From Sipunculus nudus (lineage: Eukaryota > Annelida > Sipuncula > Golfingiida > Sipunculidae): a stretch of DNA of 64,000 bases. Of the stretch, positions 11,346-20,422 are shown piece after piece. The DNA lies in contig CM049311.1 in the NCBI GenBank assembly GCA_026874595.1, forward strand, positions 32,633,176 through 32,697,175. The letters run 5' to 3'. The notes under the pieces are model-generated. The model was given only the letters and a program-made list of their open reading frames with translations. It did not search any database and had not been told where the DNA came from. How positions within the stretch are numbered: position 1 is the stretch's first letter; each line of letters begins with the position of its first letter. Made by a program: the position numbers and the translations under genes.

Positions 11346-11637
11346 TGTTTACCATGGCAGTTAAGAAAACAGATCATGAAGTTTATCCATTACAAGAAAC
11401 TAGCCGGACATTTAGGTGTAACTAAGACTTTACACAATGTGCGACAACGCTTTTACTGTCCCGGTCACAAACAGGATGTGATTCCATGGTGTCAAAGATG
11501 TATAATGTATGTGCAAGCCGAAAACCACGCACGGGACCCTGTAAAGCACCCCTTCATCAAAGCCCTGTGGAAAACCGAATGGAGCATTTAGCTACAGACA
11601 TTCTAGGGCCGCTCATATTTGATAATGTAACTATGTA
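11346..11637 (+). pseudogene. Ty3/gypsy integrase N-terminal fragment, frameshifted
   Basis: The translation contains the integrase HHCC zinc-binding module: His at residues 5 and 12 counted from the ATG at 11376, with GHLGVTKTL directly after, and Cys at residues 39 and 42 (WCQRC). Spacing matches the H2C2 domain of Ty3/gypsy (Metaviridae-type) Pol. The frame ends at 11591, but the expected start of the catalytic core (HLATDILGPL) continues in the next frame from about 11575, so a frameshift separates the two. The core is lost at 11638, where palindromic modules begin. No reverse transcriptase or LTR lies beside it. It is a dead fragment. Confidence 0.85.
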
Positions 11638-12299
11638 TTGTCCCACATGCGGCGTATTTTCCTTTGTTCTAACTGTACGTTCAAATCTGCTTGCATCACA
11701 GGGACATGCAAGTGAAGTTGCATAGCGACTTTCCAAATATGGCAAAGAACTGGTGCGTAGCGAAAAAAAATGACACGCGTGACCTTCGACCAAGGAGGCG
11801 GAGCATGTGGGACAAATCGGTTATAGCCCAATGAAATGTAAAGCAAGCCATGAGATTTGCTTGGCTTGTGTCAATCATGGCAGGCTCGCCTAAACGGCTC
11901 GCCAGCCATGTGACACAAGCCTCGCAAACCTCACGGCTTGCATAACATTTCATTGGGCTATAACCAATACTTGTCCCACATGCGGCGTATTTTCCTTTGT
12001 TCTAACTGTACGTTCAAATCTGCTTGCATCACAGGGACATGAAAAGTGACCATGCAAGTGAAGTTGAATAGCGACTTTCCAAATATGGCAAAGGACTGGT
12101 GCACTGCCAAAAAAATGACACGCGTGACCTTCGACCAAGGAGGCGGAGCATGTGGGACAAATCAGTTATAGCCCAATGAAATCTTATGCAAGCCATGAGA
12201 TTTGCTCGGCTTGTGTGCCTAAACGGCTCGCCAGCCATGTGACACAAGCCTTGCAAACCTCACGGCTTGCATAACATTTCAGTGGGCTATAACCAATAC
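11638..12299. mobile_element. Two tandem copies of a double-palindrome module (A-B-A-B)
   Basis: Module A (11638-11815 and 11971-12160) begins TTGTCCCACATGC and ends with its inverted copy GCATGTGGGACAA. Module B (11819-11965 and 12164-12294) begins GGTTATAGCCCAATGAAAT (first base A in the second copy) and ends with the inverted copy ending GGGCTATAACC. B is nearly all palindrome: its arms pair through GCAAGCCATGAG and GGCTTGTGTCA-like segments. A and B alternate with spacers of 3-5 bases, giving a repeat period of 333 bp. The pair therefore looks like two adjacent foldback elements, or one composite, that were then duplicated in tandem. The array starts exactly where the gypsy integrase homology stops. 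No protein is encoded. Confidence 0.8.
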
Positions 12300-12315
12300 A
12301 GATCACTCGTGATCT
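12300..12315. other. Short palindrome AGATCACTCGTGATCT
   Basis: Perfect 7-base arms with a 2-base centre, immediately after the last B module. It may be the residual end of that array; function unknown. Confidence 0.6.
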
Positions 12316-12789
12316 GGAAACCGTGTTGTATTATGTTTAGATAAAAAGCTCAACCTGAGAACATGGCTGCCGGCCCCTGGATAGCAAGCTACAGATGATA
12401 CTGGGACCCGTGGGACTGAGGGTGATGTGAATTCATTGTAAATTGATGGTGTGTCATTTCTATAATTCTTCTTTATTTGTTAACAATCATTTAAATTTAT
12501 ACGTCTGACTTTTGTTTAGTGCATAAGCCATGGCTGTCGTGTTTCCATAATGAACCCTGGCCAGCTACTTGCAAACAAGAAACATTGGCCTTGTTTGTCT
12601 ACCATTCTCCAAATCAACCCGAGGTACGAACCCGCGCAGCGTCAGGCTGTATTAACCCTTGGTTCGCTATAGTAGTAATAGCTCGCTTGCGTATCTGCTA
12701 TATCTTGACAGCAGTCTTTTGAATCTGGTATAAAAACAAAACCGATTCAGTTTCAGTATAATATACTTTAAATAAAGAGAAAGTCTATA

Positions 12790-12971
12790 CAGTAACATTT
12801 CACCTCACGACTACCTCGGTTCAGCGACCACTTCAAAAGAACGACCAATATGTCACGGTCCCAATTCTTTTTTTTTTGCTCTTTATATCGGATCCTGCTT
12901 AGACGACCACCTCGAAAATTCGACCGTTCAATTGAGGTCCCGTCGGTGTTCGTAATTTCGAGGTTTCACTG
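12790..12971. mobile_element. pogo/Tigger-like MITE (decayed)
   Basis: The right end, read inward, is CAGTGAAACCTCGAAATTAC. The left end begins TACAGTAACATTTCACCTC and repeats ACTACCTCGG- and ACCACCTCGA-like segments. Ends starting CAGT with a nearby ACCTC are typical of pogo/Tigger family elements inserted at TA. The size (182 bp) fits a MITE. The left TIR is diverged. Confidence 0.5.
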
Positions 12972-13514
12972 TGATTAATTATGATTGTTAAATACCATTT
13001 ATCCATTCACTATATACACGTACATAGCAGAAAATAAACTGAAGAGAACATTCACACGTTTCAATTAACATTTCTGAATAAAACAACTAAAATTGCTAAT
13101 AAAATAGAGTAATGGGAATCAGTTCTATTTGTAGCTGTTAGAAACACCTGCGATATAATTTTATACTTGACCACATGACTGATAAGGAGATTATGGTGTA
13201 GATGTTTAGTCTCCAACTGCAGAATCCAGCTTGTTAATAGAATCCCTATCAGATTTAAGATGTAATGGTAATATATATTTTATGTTTTAAAGTCCCTTGA
13301 GACTGCGGATCCTAATAAAAATGTGTGCATGGTACTGTAGCCATGAAACCCGTAATTATCATAAATAACGTATCAATAATTAATATATAAAACGTTAAAT
13401 TTGTTGATACAAGCAAAATGAACACAGAGTAAAATATTCCTACAATTGTTAAGTCCTAAATTACAATCTTTATTTATTTTACATGGATTGTACAGCTATT
13501 TATAATAACTAATA
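12972..13514. other. No feature seen
   Basis: AT-rich spacer with no coding or repeat signal that I can recognise. Confidence 0.5.
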
Positions 13515-13695
13515 TGAGGTACTCTTTATGGCTCGGATGTTGGCGCTCGGTAGTCGTTAAGGGTGGAGGAAACCGGAGCACACGGAAAAAACCACCGACC
13601 TTGGACGGACATCTGCATCCCACTCTCATAGCCACGCCGGGAATCGTTCCCGGGTCACCAGCGGAGAGAGCCGAGCGTTTTACCACTCAGCTGTT
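13515..13695 (-). mobile_element. tRNA-derived SINE, minus strand
   Basis: Read on the minus strand, the head carries an A-box-like segment, AGCTGAGTGGTAAAACGC (about 13675-13692), and a B-box-like segment, GGGAACGATTCCC (about 13639-13651), spaced as in a tRNA promoter. A GC-rich body follows and ends near 13515 in AT-rich DNA. This architecture indicates RNA polymerase III-transcribed tRNA-derived SINEs mobilised by a LINE. The apparent proteins on both strands here are repeat translations. Confidence 0.75.
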
Positions 13696-14046
13696 CAGAT
13701 ATGCATATACTCTGGGTCACCACATGAATGAAGTGCAATATATGTAATAATGTATCAGGAATAAAAAACAATGGTGCTTTTAATTTAACTTTGTTTTTAC
13801 TTGGATACTGTAAAAACTACTACCGAAGGCATTATCTGTTCATTTGGTAACATTGTTTGAGAGATTAATGAGACGAATTGTGATAATTCTTTCTTTGCAC
13901 ACTGGAATCAGGGTATAACTTACTGACAGAATGATTATCTGCAATGGTTTACTCCAAAATATACTTAAATAAAACGAAACTTAACCATTTATAGACGCAT
14001 AACTTTAAACAAAATCAATATAAAATCCAGGATCATAAGCTAAACT

Positions 14047-14691
14047 TTAAGAAAGAGGAGAGTATATCCTTTGAGGCCAAATTTTCTGTGCTAAACATTT
14101 TAACAGCTGATCATTACCTATTTGGCAACATTGCCCATGGTGGGTTGGTGTGCAGTAAAATCCCATGTCATTTGGGGTCCCTCCATTATTACAGTGCCGG
14201 TTGCATGGTATTTCTTCTGTTCCGGGCCCGTCGCACTCTTCGCCACCACAAAATGCTTCCGGAGCTTTTAATCTCTGCCTCGCTTGAGTTCCAGACAAAC
14301 TACAAGGGGCGCTGCATGTTGTTCATGACGACCAATCGTCCCCGGTACAATTTATCTTTGTACAAATTTCACAGCACCCACCAGATACGCCTGGCAAACA
14401 CCGACAACCCGAGGGTAAGGGAGTTCCACCATTGTTACAAAACCGGTTGCACGGTCTGAGTTCAGAAAATGGCTCAGTACAGGGGGACCCCATCATAAGG
14501 GATGTTGCGCTATCCCACGTGACCTTGACTGCATCCCCCCCCTCCACATTGATGAGTGCATTCCCCCAATCACTCCAGCTTGCATATATGCAATCTTTTC
14601 TGGAACATCCACCACCGCCCCGATTACAAGTACTTCCAGACTGTAGTTTGCTTAGTAGGAAAAGAGCCCACAGAAACGGTTGCAGTTTCAT
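14047..14691 (-). pseudogene. Secreted TSP1/EGF-like Cys-rich protein gene with an in-frame TGA
   Basis: One minus-strand frame runs from an ATG at 14691 to a stop at 14047-14049, 214 codons, broken only by TGA at 14325-14323 (codon 123). Residues 1-20 form a signal peptide with a hydrophobic core. Two Cys-rich modules follow. Each has a thrombospondin-type-1-like half (first: WSDWG around residues 39-43, with later CTEPF and PCNRFCNNGGT) joined to an EGF-like half with a GCC(E/Q) ending (SGGCCE, GQCCQ). In the second module the TGA falls where the TSP1 signature WxxW requires its next Trp, right after DDWSS; TTCSAPCS then continues in frame. A single G-to-A change of TGG explains it. No introns are visible. 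It could be a pseudogene, a null allele, a truncated 122-residue product, or a base error. The binding partner is unknown; TSP1 modules usually act in extracellular matrix or secreted defence proteins. Confidence 0.75.
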
Positions 14692-14726
14692 TTCTGTTCA
14701 GTTTAATCTGAAAAATGGCAGAGTTA

Positions 14727-15050
14727 GGCCATAAAACATAAAAGGTATGGTTCTCAGGCACCGCCCGCATCAAATTTAAACCCCCGCATCAAACATTTTT
14801 ATTTTGATTTTCAATAGAAACCTACCTATTTTTAGCTGCAGCCGCTCGGACATTTCTTTCAAGAAGATACAATTTCCTTTGTTATGTATTTCTTTTACAA
14901 AATAAATCTGTTATTATCATGCTTTTCTCTTATCATTTGACATTTATATCGAAACATACCAAAAAATTAAAAATAAAAAAAAACCGCCCGCCCGCATTGA
15001 TTTCTGAAAAAAAAAGTCCCTGAGAACCATACCTTTTTTTTATTTTGGCC
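14727..15050. mobile_element. PIF/Harbinger-type MITE
   Basis: The ends are inverted repeats of about 32 bp: GGCCATAAAACATAAAAGGT with TATGGTTCTCAGG following on the left (14727-14758), and the inverted copy ending TTTTATTTTGGCC on the right (15019-15050). A direct TTA flanks both sides (14724-14726 and 15051-15053). A 3-bp TTA/TAA target duplication with GG-starting TIRs is the hallmark of PIF/Harbinger elements. The 324-bp interior is non-coding. It lies 36 bp upstream of the TSP1 gene's start codon, i.e. in its promoter or 5' leader. Confidence 0.8.
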
Positions 15051-15053
15051 TTA

Positions 15054-15504
15054 TATATTTTTTTTACCTTTTTTTGGGGGGGGGGGGGCGGGGGGTACGA
15101 GAAATGAAAATATAATGTTCACTCACAACTCTGAGTTATACATTAAACACAATGATTTAATATTACCACAATTTTTGTGTCTTGTGCATGTCTTTCCTGA
15201 GAAACGTATCGTGCAACAAATTTTCCAGGTTGTCAATATTTTAATTAGACACAAGTAAGTTTAATGACGTAGGGGGTTGTTTGCAATGGATTCTCAGTAC
15301 TCCAAGATTTAGTTCTATTTAAGGGAACACTTTGATCTTATAGAGCTATTGACTCATTGGTGAACACCTGCGTGACCTATTTCATCAGGGATATCTCTCA
15401 AGGTTAAACAAAAGCTCTTTCCCTTAAGTCGAAGCTGAGAATATCCAGACAACCTGAGTGTTAGTTCAAGTCTTATAGCAGCGGCACAGATCTTTTCTAT
15501 ATCT
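15054..15504. other. No gene seen
   Basis: AT-rich sequence with an interrupted poly-G run (15076-15095); nothing else recognisable. Confidence 0.5.
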
Positions 15505-15870
15505 TCTTCTTCCCCAGTCGTCGTGTCTTCATAACTTGTTGATATGATTCAGCATGAGGGCTGCCGCAAGCAGCAGAGTTTCTCATTTTTGCAACTGCAA
15601 TACAGTCTGATGTGCCTTCATTCTTGCAAACCCGGGCCAGTTCTGGAATGGCGTTAATTCTTCTCAGTTGCCTTCATTTGTCGCCGATGGGTTCAAGGCG
15701 CGCCATAGCTTGTTACGAATGGATCTAGTATGAATTCGGATGGCGTAGATTGTGGCCATTGTGGTAGTAAGCTGTCGCAACAGATTGTCATTTTCGCGAT
15801 GACTGGGTCCCTGGTTGTCGACAGCTTGACGACACACAGGTTCAGGTTGTTGTAGCTTGTCGTAGGCATC
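15505..15870 (-). pseudogene. Decayed coding relic of unknown family, two frames
   Basis: On the minus strand a frame of about 66 codons is open from about 15870 to about 15672 and includes MATIYAIRIHTRSIRNKLW. It ends in a stop. A second frame picks up at about the same point (LRRINAIPELARVCKNEG) and stays open to about 15507. Composition is GC-richer and protein-like in both parts, and the hand-over between frames looks like a single indel. I do not recognise the family; a gag-like or host-gene fragment are both possible. Confidence 0.3.
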
Positions 15871-16028
15871 GTCTTAGCGCGGGTTTCTGGTTCACGACTA
15901 TGACACCCGCCAGCAGTCGTCTACAAAATCGCCTAATCGCAGGGAGAGTTTGTACTGTCAGACTGCAAAATGGACGATGGTTGAGAAACGAGCCCTGTCC
16001 AATAGCGATTTAAGGAGAACAACGTATT

Positions 16029-16828
16029 TGTAACGCTATACGTTTAAAGGAGTGTGGACAAGACAGGTATAGAAGTCGGAGCACTGTCACCAGAGGACGG
16101 TGGCTTAGTTATTTTATGGTATATTTAAGTAAGGTGTTTCAGGTGCCCTTTTATTGTGTGACACGGGCGTAACTCGTGATGTAGCGCCCGCGTCTGGCCG
16201 CGTGTTGCACTCTCAGGTTAATGCGTACTGGTTGAACTCTCGTTTTCATGCTAGCTTTGGGCTTTCTCGCCTGGCCGAGCCGGGGCGAGCTCACGTGTGA
16301 ACCCTAATATATTGAGACACGGCGTTCGTTTTTCTAGTATGTTCTTTGAACGTGTATACCGTGTCAGATTCTTAAGATGGTTCGAGAAATGGAAAATACT
16401 CGGCTTGAGGTGAAAAGTTATATAAAGAGGCTGTGTTTTAGAGCCGAGAGAGAGGTGAGTGAATATTCCAGCGGACACAGACGTGTGGGACCTATCCGAT
16501 TATCCAGTAATTTCAGGGATTCTACTATAACTAACACTTTACAATTTAGCGCTGCCTGTCCCAAGTTTACGTTCTGGATTGTTACAAAAACTTTACATTG
16601 GACTGTTATTCTCCGAGAGGAGATATTTTAAAGGACTTATTGTTGTAACAGTGGTGGTATCCAGGTGCTGTGCCCTTTGTTTATTTAACTGTGTGATTGT
16701 ATTGATTTGCTGTTATACTGTGTCATTGTATTGATTTGGTGTATTGTAATGTTAGGGTTGTTTTAAGAATAAAGTAGAGTTATTTGTTAAGAAGAAACAC
16801 TAGACAGTTCACGCTGTCTAGTGTTACA
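16029..16828 (+). mobile_element. Possible solo LTR
   Basis: The segment starts TGTAAC (16029) and ends GTTACA (16828), the TG...CA inverted ends of LTRs. A TATA box (TTATATAAAG, 16418-16427) and an AATAAA (16768-16773) sit in the order and spacing expected for U3-R-U5. The last 33 bases include a perfect 12-bp hairpin. No 4-6 bp target duplication is visible and there is no internal retroelement sequence nearby. A cellular promoter with its own short transcript is an alternative reading. Confidence 0.3.
16796..16825. other. Perfect 12-bp hairpin AACACTAGACAG / CTGTCTAGTGTT
   Basis: Twelve-base perfect arms around the loop TTCACG, followed by ACA. It closes the candidate LTR and lies just after its AATAAA. 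Confidence 0.85.
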
Positions 16829-19230
16829 GAATCTGATTTTTTTTCCATCTCCTTGACAAAATTTATGTTCATCACGCATATGTGATCTGTTGATATCAGG
16901 TTCCGTAACAAAGGAGTATAACCAAATGATTGTTTTTATAATTTATTGTGCATCAATATGGAGTATCATGTTTTGATATAAGCCTGAGAACTTTGGTTAG
17001 AGAACACAGGTGCCACATTTGGTGTTAATTTCAGTACAGTTGAATACCGTAGAGAGTCATGTCTAGACGGTTCCTAAAGCAACATTGTTTATTTTAGGCG
17101 TCAAAAGCAACGCGACTAGTACCTGCTTATTTGGCTTTTTTTCGGGGCTGGCCTCCTGGAGGCGTGTCCATTTTAGTTAATGTCCAGTTAATGACAAGCC
17201 GTATAATTCTGTGAATGATTGGTCAGAACCTGTGACGTCAGCAGGCGTCTGTCAGTGCTCAAAGATATTGTACCGGTGTTATGGCATGAAGTACTCAGTC
17301 AGTATTGTAGTGGATATAAATTACTATATCCTATAGAGTTTTGGGTAATGGGAAAATTAAATTGTATGTAAAAGTTCTCAACAGTAGCTTTATAAATAAA
17401 TAAAATCATGTGTTTGACCACTGGATCATTTAGAATGCAGTTTTTTTCTTTAGTAGCTATAATACAGTATTTTTGCATCATAAGTATTGTGAACATAAAC
17501 ATGAGCCTTCTTTTTTATTTCTTCCAAGGTGGGCAATGTGTTCAGTTGTGTAAAGCTTTGATTTTGATTATCTATTCATTCGCTGGGGAACAGTTGCGTG
17601 ACCTGATTTCACACAGTTCCTTGGCATCACGGTGAGGGGACTCATGTAAGTCAAAGTTGGCAATGACACCATGAATGGTCGGTTCGATATTGTATTTAAT
17701 GTTGTGTACGATGTATAACTCGCCTGTACTTTGTTTTCTAGCTTATGTAGCGTAAGGAGTTATGAATATGCATTAGAAGCCATACGGCTTTACATAAATG
17801 ACTTGGCATCAGGTTTCGTGTTGGGCTTTATTTATATATCGAAACATTTTTGTGTGATACTGATACTTTGTGTTGTTTGTACAGCATGTAGCTTATCAAG
17901 ATCAACTATTTAAATGTTAGTTTAGGTCTTTTGGTCAAGTGCAATGCTGCGAAGTTTGCATTTGTGGAACCTGTATCTCTACAGGAGCTTTACTGAGATA
18001 GTTAATACCATGTTCTTCCTGATATACACAACTCTCTTAAGAGGATATTTACCTGTAATTTTCATATCTTCAAAATGTAGGAAAAAACGGGCTGCCATTG
18101 GTAAGGTCAACCATAACAAACACTGGCATTATGTAATACAAGTAGCAATTTTAGGGGTCCCTCAGCTTTTAAGAAAACTCACTTTTACGTGAATACCAAT
18201 TTCTGTTTCGTCCATTCACTAGTCCAACCATAAGGAGTATTATGAAAACCACTACCAGTGACTAATTACGTTAATGAACACAGCTGGATTAACACTAACA
18301 TTAGAGTACCTGACAATTAAATACATAGATGAAATAGGAAGAGTGATTCTGATATTTTCTCTATCCAGTTGAATCCTATATGCTGAATGGCTAAACGATT
18401 ATTCTATGTATCCTTACAGTATTTGGAAGAACATAATCAGGAGCAGTATAATACCTATACATAATATTTCATACTGTCAGTTTAGTTTTGCTTTATACAA
18501 AAGTTTCCACAGCAAAACCATTCCGGCACACAGCCCCCTATCTCGCATACGGCTGTTTAATGCTCAGCATGTTGGTAAACACAGTCAATGTGTGTCTGTT
18601 TACCATAACAAGGCCGCATGACGGGTAGTCCGATGTGAGCCGCAACACGCGTTGTTTCATCCAGTGGGAACATGTATTACATTTTTTGGACCCCCTAGTC
18701 AGTCAAGGGCATCTTCTGATTGACACGTGTCGTGGCTTGGCGATGCCGTCTGCTCCACACGCTGTGTTTATGTTGACGCCCGGTCCACTGTGTTTTACAC
18801 GTGTTTACAGAAGTAAGCAAATTGGTTCATGGCAATATTTAAGAAGGTACAGATTTATTTTAAAGGGAAGAAGCTATATGTCGTGTTAATTCAACAAGCT
18901 TTATAGGTGATTGAGCCCTTTTAAATATATTTTCCTTATATTTGTTTCAGCTGTTACACCATTATAAATTTATCGTACACAAGGAAAATGATCAAGATAA
19001 TAAAATAATAAGAAATACTTTTCCCCTGTAGTAGATAAATAAGGACGATCGCTCTTCATATTCTGTAAACCGCCGTGTTTTATGACAAACCTCTACATCC
19101 CTGCCATGTAATTTGAGGAAACTCATTGATATCAAAGCGATAAGAAATACTCTCCTTAAAATACTTATGTATCACTTTGAGGATTGTAGTATTGTAGTAG
19201 GGTGACCTTTACTGCATATGTATCTGAAGA

Positions 19231-19231
<1 letters not shown>
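16829..19231. other. No convincing gene
   Basis: AT-rich DNA. A CCAAT-like ATTGG (17219-17223) and a perfect CRE palindrome TGACGTCA (17233-17240) lie 10 bp apart and could mark a promoter, but no exon downstream is supported. Several open frames of 60-84 codons look like chance frames. Confidence 0.4.

Positions 19232-19274
<43 letters not shown>
19232..19274. repeat. (TA)n microsatellite, left of the island
   Basis: Alternating AT for about 43 bp directly abutting a GC-richer insert. Confidence 0.95.
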
Positions 19275-19278
<4 letters not shown>

Positions 19279-19416
19279 ACGGGGTGGCATAAAAGCGGAC
19301 CCACACAAGATGCTTTGCTGGGCGAAACGGTTGGTACGCCGGACTTGTGCGCCATAGTTATGGGTCGACTCCGGGATCGACCCAGAATTTCCTCCTGAAC
19401 AACAATTTGTCTTCGT

Positions 19417-19420
<4 letters not shown>
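19275..19420. mobile_element. Short TIR element inserted in a (TA)n tract
   Basis: The 146-bp segment starts TGTTACG and ends with its inverted copy CGTAACA; with the flanking AT bases the inverted repeat is 9 bp. It is GC-rich and sits between two (TA)n tracts, as if it inserted into one microsatellite at a TA. Its internal 16-mer GACCCACACAAGATGC (19298-19313) occurs again at 19500-19515, just beyond the right-hand microsatellite, so a second related fragment lies next door. Confidence 0.55.

Positions 19421-19472
<52 letters not shown>
19421..19472. repeat. (TA)n microsatellite, right of the island
   Basis: Alternating AT for about 52 bp. Confidence 0.95.
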
Positions 19473-19474
<2 letters not shown>

Positions 19475-20029
19475 GGTAGAACGCTATTCATGTTATGTTG
19501 ACCCACACAAGATGCCAGACCGCCGAAGAACATAGCAAACCGTAACGATACATTTTTTTAATTATGTTAAATGATAATTATATTGAAACGTTATATTTAC
19601 AATTATTTGCAGTTAATAGCATTTACTTACGTGCTACAAGGTGGCAGTTGAAACATCCCAGCGCCAAAACAATCGCACACAAAGTGTATGGCTTCAACAT
19701 GTTCATTTGACAAATTCTTCACTGAATATGTGCTCTCCTGACGAATCATGCGACCTAAATATCATTCTTTCATCAATACAATATCAGTATAAAGAACAAT
19801 GTGATATGAACTTAATGTCAAAATAACATGTGGTCTCATATGTCAAAAATGCCAGTGACCTTTCTTGTTTTACTAACCCTAATCTCATGACAGGACGAAA
19901 GTTTAATCCACCTAGCGCGATGTTGCTATGTTCCTTCATGCTGTGGCCACTATATTTTAGTTTCCTTGGTGCAAGTAAAGGCTTAAGGTCATTTACATAT
20001 TAAACCACTAGTCTAATATGCTGGATTGA

Positions 20030-20060
<31 letters not shown>

Positions 20061-20422
20061 TAAGGGATGGAGTAATAGTAATTTGTTTAATAGACATAGT
20101 AACAGAACATTTATTTTCCCAAGGTTATAGTAATAGTTATTGAAATAGAAAAGAAACTTAAACCTGTAATAGTGATGTTAAAAGTTATAAGACCCCGAGT
20201 AATAGAATTATAGCTATTACTTTTCTATTACAACCCTTTGCTCGAACTGCTTAAGGATGGAGTGCTTGTTTGATTACGTTGAGAAAGCACAGGGCTCAAG
20301 TTGTAGTGTAATTAGTTCACGCTGGATGCTAACATGGCCTGGTAGGCAGTGGGCACAATACTCTGACATGGCTTCGGGCGGTATGTGATAACCAATGAAA
20401 CAAGTGACCCATGGGTCATGAC
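19473..20422. other. No gene seen
   Basis: Contains the second copy of the 16-mer noted for the island (19500-19515) and a (CA)n tract (about 20036-20060). Otherwise unremarkable AT-rich sequence. Confidence 0.5.

Noticed and set aside
11557-12256. Several minus-strand ORFs over the A/B palindromes
   Set aside because: They repeat with the array and contain no domain; they are shadows of the palindromic modules.
19165-19533. 122-residue ORF with Tyr-Ile repeats
   Set aside because: Translation of (TA)n tracts and the insert between them; the same applies to the Tyr-Ile ORFs at 31.8, 34.7, 37.4, 54.5 and 55.3 kb.
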